Shown here: piece after piece, positions 42,336 to 46,464 of the stretch
Numbering within the stretch: the stretch's first letter is position 1
How the letters are laid out: the number at the start of each line of letters is the position of its first letter
Origin: an uncultured Acidimicrobiales bacterium
GTDB lineage: Bacteria; Actinomycetota; Acidimicrobiia; Acidimicrobiales; UBA10347
Assembly: GCA_937991435.1 (NCBI GenBank)
Contig: CALKPY010000119.1
Location: 1 to 46,464 of the forward strand
Direction of reading: 5' to 3'
Length of the DNA stretch: 46,464 nucleotides
Notes under the pieces: model-generated
Databases searched by the model: none
The model's input: the letters and a program-made list of their open reading frames with translations, nothing else
What the model was told of the DNA's origin: nothing
Made by a program: the position numbers and the translations under genes

Positions 42336-42956
42336 GTGATCGCATCTCCTGAGACTGCAGGTTCACTCGCCGCGATCGTGCTCTCTGGCGGTTTGAGCCG
42401 TCGAATGGGCGCGGACAAGGCATCGCTCGTCGTCGATGGTGTGGCGATGCAGGACCGAGTGATTCAGGCGGTCAGGGCGGCTGGTGTCTTACCGATTGTC
42501 GTGGCTGGCGGGTCAACGCGAGGCCACGCACCAGACGTCAGCGTGGTGGCCGACGAGGTCGTGGGGCAGGGCCCCCTCGCTGGCGTCAGCGCGGCATGGA
42601 AGCACCTGCGCCGCGGGCACGGTGTTCTGGCGGGCGCTGTTGTGCTGTCGTGTGACCTTCCTGGTCTTGACGGCGATGTTGTTGCTCGCCTTGTGGGTCG
42701 GCTTGGAAGCACCGTCGACGGGGTGCAGGCGCACGATGGCGAGCGCCCGCAGCCGTTGGTGGCGGTGTATCGAAGCCATGTGCTTGATCACATCGTCGCA
42801 TCGTTCGATGAGGGCGATCGAAGCTTGCGCAAGGTCGTCCGCGGATTCGCGATCTCGACATTGGTCGCTGACCGGTGGGCCGTTTCCGACGCGGACACCC
42901 CGGCGGATCTCGATGGCAGATCGGTCGAATGGCCCAAGAACCACATCGACCGCTAA
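42336..42956 (+). CDS. mobA: Molybdenum cofactor guanylyltransferase-like protein (MobA)
   Basis: A 206-residue nucleotidyltransferase. The N-terminal loop is AAIVLSGGLSRRMGADKASL, the GTP-binding signature L-x-G-G-x-S-x-R-M-G-x-D-K, followed by GQGPLAGVSAAW and LSCDLPGLDGDVV, in which the Asp binds magnesium. RPQPLVAVYRS and a late VSDADTPADLDG are also typical of MobA, which converts molybdopterin to its guanine dinucleotide form. A related nucleotidyltransferase is the alternative. No molybdoenzyme is present in the window. The start is GTG 42336. Confidence 0.85.
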   Translation: MIASPETAGSLAAIVLSGGLSRRMGADKASLVVDGVAMQDRVIQAVRAAGVLPIVVAGGSTRGHAPDVSVVADEVVGQGPLAGVSAAWKHLRRGHGVLAGAVVLSCDLPGLDGDVVARLVGRLGSTVDGVQAHDGERPQPLVAVYRSHVLDHIVASFDEGDRSLRKVVRGFAISTLVADRWAVSDADTPADLDGRSVEWPKNHIDR

Positions 42957-43076
42957 CGGCTCGCTACTGTCTGTCGAGTTCGCGAAGGCCTCGCGACCTG
43001 AAGCGTGTCGCTGCGCACGGGGCGCAATGGCGAGTGCCGACGCGACGTTGAAGCCCCGAGACTTCCAAGGTGTGTT

Positions 43077-44270
43077 GTGTCTACCAAGTTGAGCCATCGT
43101 GAACTGGTCAATACCGGCGCTCAGCTTGATGCCGTGATCGAGGCGCTACTCAGTACAGACCGCTACGCTGTCGATACAGAGTTTCACAGGGAGCGCACGT
43201 ATTACCCACAACTCGCGCTTGTCCAGATCGCGTGGTCTGGCGGCCTTGTCTTGATCGACCCATTAGCGGTTGATATCGAACCGTTAGGCGAAGTTCTTGA
43301 GGCCCCAGTCGAGGCCGTGCTTCATGCATGCAGCCAGGATCTCGAAATCTTGCAGCTCGCGACCGGCTCGTCGCCGTCGCGGATTTTCGACACCCAGATT
43401 GCGGCGGCGTTCATTGGTCTGCGCACACCGTCGCTAGCGGCGCTGCACGATCAGCTGCTGGGTCTCAGGCTGGCCAAGGCGAACCGTCTTACCGATTGGC
43501 TCAAGCGGCCGCTCGACGACGCCCAACTTACCTACGCCGCAAGCGATGTCGAACATCTGCTCGAGATCCAGGATCTGCTTCTCGACCAGCTCGAGGATCG
43601 GGGTCGCACTGCGTGGGCCGAAGACGAATGCGAGCTGGCACTGTCGCGCGGCACCACTGTGAGAAACCCCGATGACGCCTGGTTGAGGATCAAGGAAGCC
43701 CGATCGCTCGGCGGACGTGCCCGCACTGCGGCCAGAAGCTTGGCCGCATGGCGAGAACGCACTGCGCAAGATCGCGACATTCCGGTGCGGCATCTCTTGC
43801 CGGACCTGGCCATCGTCGCGCTTGCTCAACGCACGCCGAAGACCGCCCAAGATGTCGGCAAGACTCGTGGGCTCGAACGGCGTTCGCTGAGCAAGCGTGA
43901 CGCGGCAACCATCATTGAGGTGCTGGACTCAGCCAATGACGAAGAACCACCGCCGGTGCAACCCCAACGACGGCAACAGGGCCCTGATTTGCGCCCGGCG
44001 GTAACGCTGATTACCGCGTGGCTGAATCAACATGCCGAGGACGAACAGCTTGATCCAGCGATGCTTGGGTCCCGGTCAGATATCGAAGAGTTTGTGCGTC
44101 ATGGTTCCGGTCGTTTGGCAGCCGGTTGGCGTCATGAGATGGCAGGCGCTGCGGTCGAGCAACTTCTGGCTGGGCGCGCAGCTGTTGCGTTTGACGGTGA
44201 TGGACGAGTAGTGGTCGAAAAGCGTTCTGGTCAACCTATATCTGAGGGCCATCTGGCGTCTGCTGACTGA
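43077..44270 (+). CDS. rnd: Ribonuclease D
   Basis: A 397-residue 3'-5' exoribonuclease that trims tRNA and other stable RNA ends. DEDD residues are visible in YAVDTEFHRERTYYPQL (Asp, Glu), HACSQDLEILQL (Asp) and YAASDVEHLLEIQDL (Tyr, Asp); FDTQIAAAFIG is also conserved. An HRDC domain follows (SLAAWRERTAQDRDIPVRHLL), and the extra C-terminal region (PDLRPAVTLITAWLNQHAED) is a second helical domain usual in this family. GTG 43077 with AAGGTG about 6 bases upstream is chosen. The stop codon is embedded in a perfect hairpin (44263-44291). Confidence 0.94.
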   Translation: MSTKLSHRELVNTGAQLDAVIEALLSTDRYAVDTEFHRERTYYPQLALVQIAWSGGLVLIDPLAVDIEPLGEVLEAPVEAVLHACSQDLEILQLATGSSPSRIFDTQIAAAFIGLRTPSLAALHDQLLGLRLAKANRLTDWLKRPLDDAQLTYAASDVEHLLEIQDLLLDQLEDRGRTAWAEDECELALSRGTTVRNPDDAWLRIKEARSLGGRARTAARSLAAWRERTAQDRDIPVRHLLPDLAIVALAQRTPKTAQDVGKTRGLERRSLSKRDAATIIEVLDSANDEEPPPVQPQRRQQGPDLRPAVTLITAWLNQHAEDEQLDPAMLGSRSDIEEFVRHGSGRLAAGWRHEMAGAAVEQLLAGRAAVAFDGDGRVVVEKRSGQPISEGHLASAD

Positions 44271-44291
44271 CCTTGGCACGGTCAGTCAGCT
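44263..44291. terminator. Perfect inverted repeat spanning the rnd stop codon
   Basis: GCTGACTGACC (44263-44273) pairs over 11 bp without mismatch with GGTCAGTCAGC (44281-44291), loop TTGGCAC. The rnd stop codon TGA lies within the left arm. Only a weak T-tract (TAAATGTTT) follows, so it may be a terminator, an mRNA 3' stabiliser or a protein site. Confidence 0.65.
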
Positions 44292-44413
44292 AAATGTTTC
44301 CAGATGGGAACAAAGGTGCAACCAACACGGTTGTCATTCGCAGTAGTCTGCGGACTGTGGCGCCCATATGCGTCACTGATAGAGTCGAAGAACGACCGTG
44401 TAAGGAGCCTGAG

Positions 44414-44617
44414 GTGAAGAAGGGACGACATCGTCGCTACGAAGAGGCCAGGGCCTTTAAGCGTACGTCTGACGGTTTTGACGACGTTCTCGCTCCGAGC
44501 GATGAACCTTGTGATGAATGTGATGGCCTACCAGGCGAACACAAGTCGTGGTGCCAGTTGGCCGATACCGGCTCTGGCGCAGATCAATCAGACCCTGCGT
44601 TTCTCTTTCCGAGCTGA
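44414..44617 (+). CDS. Small protein with clustered cysteines
   Basis: A 67-residue protein, not recognised. The GTG at 44414 has AAGGAG 6 bases upstream, which decides the start over a longer frame from 44294. The N-terminus is basic (KKGRHRRYEEARAFKR) and the C-terminal half is acidic with DEPCDECDGLPGEHKSWC, a CxxC followed by a third Cys and a His, possibly a small zinc site. Such proteins are common in actinobacteria without known role. It lies 143 bases after rnd and converges on the gene at 44687. Confidence 0.6.
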   Translation: MKKGRHRRYEEARAFKRTSDGFDDVLAPSDEPCDECDGLPGEHKSWCQLADTGSGADQSDPAFLFPS

Positions 44618-44686
44618 CGCTCGCACAGCAATCGAGCGTTCCCACGAGCGCAGAGCAAGCGATGAGCGAAGAGCAACGTTTTCGGG

Positions 44687-45427
44687 CTACCCCGTTTCCC
44701 TGGCGTTGCCGGACTTGGACTGCAGAAATACCGCGCTTTCGCGGCTACGCGCTTCCTGCTTCTCGAGATAGTCGACAAGCATTGCGACCGGCTCTGGGCC
44801 TGTAAGTCGAGATAGCTCGTCAATGTGATGGCGCCAGGTTTGGTGTCCCGGCAGCCCAACGGTGAGATGGTCGGTGCACCAAAAGTCGAAGTCTTGACCA
44901 CCTTCGCCCCAATCGGTGCGGCGCCAGGCTCGCAGTGTCATGGTCACGGTGCCGATGTCGTCGGTGTGCGTTTCTAGGCGAAACGGAACCTGCCAGCAGA
45001 CCTCGGGCTTCCAATCCAACGGAAGTTCGCCCGCGTCGACTGCTCCGATATGTAAGGCGCAACCATGGCCGCCGGCAAATGACTCGTCGTTGAGGAACAC
45101 ACACGCATCATCAACGGTGCGTGTGGAAATTTCGCCGTCTTCGACCGTGAACACATCGTCGTCGGTGCTGATCAGGTGATGGTTTTGCCATTGGGCAGCG
45201 GTAAGGCGTGACGCCTGTTGCGCCACAAGCGAGCGCTCAGCCGGTGCTGTGAGGTAGGCCCCATGAGCGCAACAGCCGCGCCGCCCGTTATCGCCTGGCT
45301 CTGTTCCGGGGCAGCCAACGCCAAATGTACAGCTCCAATTGCTCGACAAGAATGTGAGATCGAACAGCCAGGTTGTGCCGTTGTCATCAAGGAACGACAC
45401 CCATTCGGTAGCTGCGTGACCGGCCAT
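44687..45427 (-). CDS. Cysteine-rich conserved protein of unknown function
   Basis: A 246-residue protein with metal-site-like cysteines: NWSCTFGVGCPG, RRGCCAHGAYLTAPAE, GHGCALHIGAVD, KPEVCWQVPFRLE and FWCTDH. The CCAHGAYLT and KPEVCWQVPFR segments recall the general layout of zinc/iron-chelating YkgJ or DUF3109-type proteins, but I cannot assign it firmly. No signal peptide or helix in the membrane is seen. Its start lies 1 base after the stop of the M20-like gene, so the two are probably co-transcribed. The C-terminus carries a charged helix (VDYLEKQEARSRESA). Confidence 0.65.
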   Translation of the reverse strand: MAGHAATEWVSFLDDNGTTWLFDLTFLSSNWSCTFGVGCPGTEPGDNGRRGCCAHGAYLTAPAERSLVAQQASRLTAAQWQNHHLISTDDDVFTVEDGEISTRTVDDACVFLNDESFAGGHGCALHIGAVDAGELPLDWKPEVCWQVPFRLETHTDDIGTVTMTLRAWRRTDWGEGGQDFDFWCTDHLTVGLPGHQTWRHHIDELSRLTGPEPVAMLVDYLEKQEARSRESAVFLQSKSGNARETG

Positions 45428-45428
45428 G

Positions 45429-46464
45429 TCAGCGTTGGTGAATCTGGTGGGTCACGGCAGCGAACATCGAGCAGGCGTCGAGCACGAGTCGGTTCGAGGT
45501 CGACGCGTTGAACTCTTCGCGTTCAGTGCCAAAGCCAGCCGTCGGGGTACATACTCCAGCGAAGCCGACAGGTGCATGTAACGCATAGCTGATTTCGCCG
45601 GCGCCCCGAGGTCCGCCAGCAGGAATTTGAGCCACAGTTGATGTGGCCGACGCCGCCAGTTGGCCCCGTAGAACCGGTGAATCATCAGGTACTCGATACG
45701 GCAGCGAGCTGTCGACAATAGTGATCTCACCGGTGAGGCCCTTTGGTAGCGAGTCAGCGAACCAGCGACGCAGAGCTCGTTCAACCTCATCTGGACGTTG
45801 GTTCGGTACGAGGTGGATACGAACTGTGGCGACTGCTGAGCCGGGCGAGGCACTGCGATTTACTGAGTCGCTACGCATCTCGGTAACGCTAATGGTCGGC
45901 CACAGGCTCGCTCGCTCTATCGCGGATAACTCACCAGTCGGCGTCGTCAGTCCAAGCTCAGAGATCCAGGTCGCCGGATCGTGACGCGGCGAGCTGAGAT
46001 TGGCCCGAGCGGTGGTTCCTGGCACCACGGCCTTTTCGTAGAAATTGGCAAGCGCGATACGGCCGTTTGCAAGACGCAGCGATGAGACCAGTTCAACCAG
46101 TTTGGTCAACGGGTTGTGAATAGCGCCGGCAAAAACGTCGTCGACGACGCTGCGATTGTTTGAGACCGAGATTCGCGCAACGAGAACCCCGCGTGCGCCG
46201 GTGGTTAGCGACCCAGGTGCGTCGTGCCAACGCACAGCCGAGGTCATGATGATTGCATCGGCGCGATCGACACCGGCTGACCGCAGCATGCGAAGAGGGC
46301 TGTCGCGGGAGCCGAGGCTGATCGCGATCAGGCTGGCCCGAAGATCATGGTGATTGACGGCCCGCATGAAGCCCAACGTCGCCGAAGCAAGCGACGCTGC
46401 TTTGGAGCTGATGCCAGGGCCGACGAGATGTTGTTTGTGCGTAGCAGACGGCGTTAGCGGCAGC
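45429..46464 (-). CDS. M20-family peptidase-like protein, partial, apparently lacking metal ligands
   Basis: The frame is open to the right edge, so at least 344 residues are seen and the N-terminus is missing. Overall order fits M20 dipeptidases: GPGISSKAASLASATLGFM, SLGSRDSPLRMLRSAGVDRADAIIMT, GARGVLVARISV, FAGAIHNPLTKLVELVSSL, ALANFYEKAV and a late VPNQRPDEVERALRRW dimerisation/lid region. At the sites of zinc ligands the expected D-D-K, E-E-x-G-S and H-S-G motifs read SSK, SRDSP and VDD, so it appears catalytically dead. It is first of a two-gene unit with the Cys-rich protein. The family call is by eye and moderate. Confidence 0.6.
   Translation of the reverse strand, partial: LPLTPSATHKQHLVGPGISSKAASLASATLGFMRAVNHHDLRASLIAISLGSRDSPLRMLRSAGVDRADAIIMTSAVRWHDAPGSLTTGARGVLVARISVSNNRSVVDDVFAGAIHNPLTKLVELVSSLRLANGRIALANFYEKAVVPGTTARANLSSPRHDPATWISELGLTTPTGELSAIERASLWPTISVTEMRSDSVNRSASPGSAVATVRIHLVPNQRPDEVERALRRWFADSLPKGLTGEITIVDSSLPYRVPDDSPVLRGQLAASATSTVAQIPAGGPRGAGEISYALHAPVGFAGVCTPTAGFGTEREEFNASTSNRLVLDACSMFAAVTHQIHQR

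Overview
The window looks like chromosomal DNA of a high-GC, non-filamentous actinobacterium, most plausibly of the Acidimicrobiia (Ilumatobacter-like). This is judged by protein style only: a HelD helicase, DUF2510, DUF3151 and DUF4333 proteins, a SUF cluster with SufU, two acyl-CoA dehydrogenases and a membrane pyrophosphatase. No rRNA, tRNA, prophage, insertion sequence or CRISPR array was seen. Genes are dense, and many neighbours share 4-nt ATGA/GTGA stop/start overlaps.

Layout. 1-3544: tail of a SufC-like ATPase, a pterin-carbinolamine dehydratase, a decayed methyltransferase, then sufC-sufS-sufU on the minus strand. 3617-8199: acyl-CoA dehydrogenases, a VOC protein, an MBL hydrolase and a membrane-anchored hypothetical. 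8200-8623: no gene, but a structured RNA ending in a strong terminator. 8624-18374: membrane protein, pseudouridine synthase/FAD oxidoreductase/DUF4333 operon, trpD, a HelD helicase split over two frames, an M23 peptidase, and a J-domain/DUF2510/3-hydroxyanthranilate dioxygenase operon. 18434-25866: hppA, 5-formyl-THF cyclo-ligase and a trkA-trkH-trkH cation-uptake operon. 25907-33425: M18 aminopeptidase and gltBD.

33422-38596 is the most unusual part: an eight-gene minus-strand operon with almost no intergenic DNA. It encodes an unknown protein, a MauE-like membrane protein with a CxC pair, a thioredoxin-fold protein with CHAC, a second thioredoxin-fold protein whose CxxC is replaced by SPAS, a Tat-exported protein with a 12-cysteine domain resembling the methylamine dehydrogenase light chain fused to three C-terminal repeat domains, and three membrane proteins. 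No MauB heavy chain or MauG is present, and by-eye alignment suggests that the two tryptophans that form TTQ are absent. It looks like a dedicated oxidative-folding and export system for a secreted cysteine-rich protein rather than an amine dehydrogenase.

38693-46464: alpha/beta hydrolase and glycerophosphodiesterase, a 22-bp tandem repeat array in front of pyruvate kinase, DUF3151, MobA, RNase D, a small Cys protein, a Cys-rich protein and an M20-like peptidase homologue running off the right edge that appears to lack metal-binding residues.

Secondary themes are several proteins with altered functional residues (first TrkH filter, TrpD PRPP loop, pyruvate kinase cation site, 3-HAO rubredoxin-like site, M20-like protein) and two broken or split genes (methyltransferase, HelD). 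All family calls come from reading motifs; no database search was possible.
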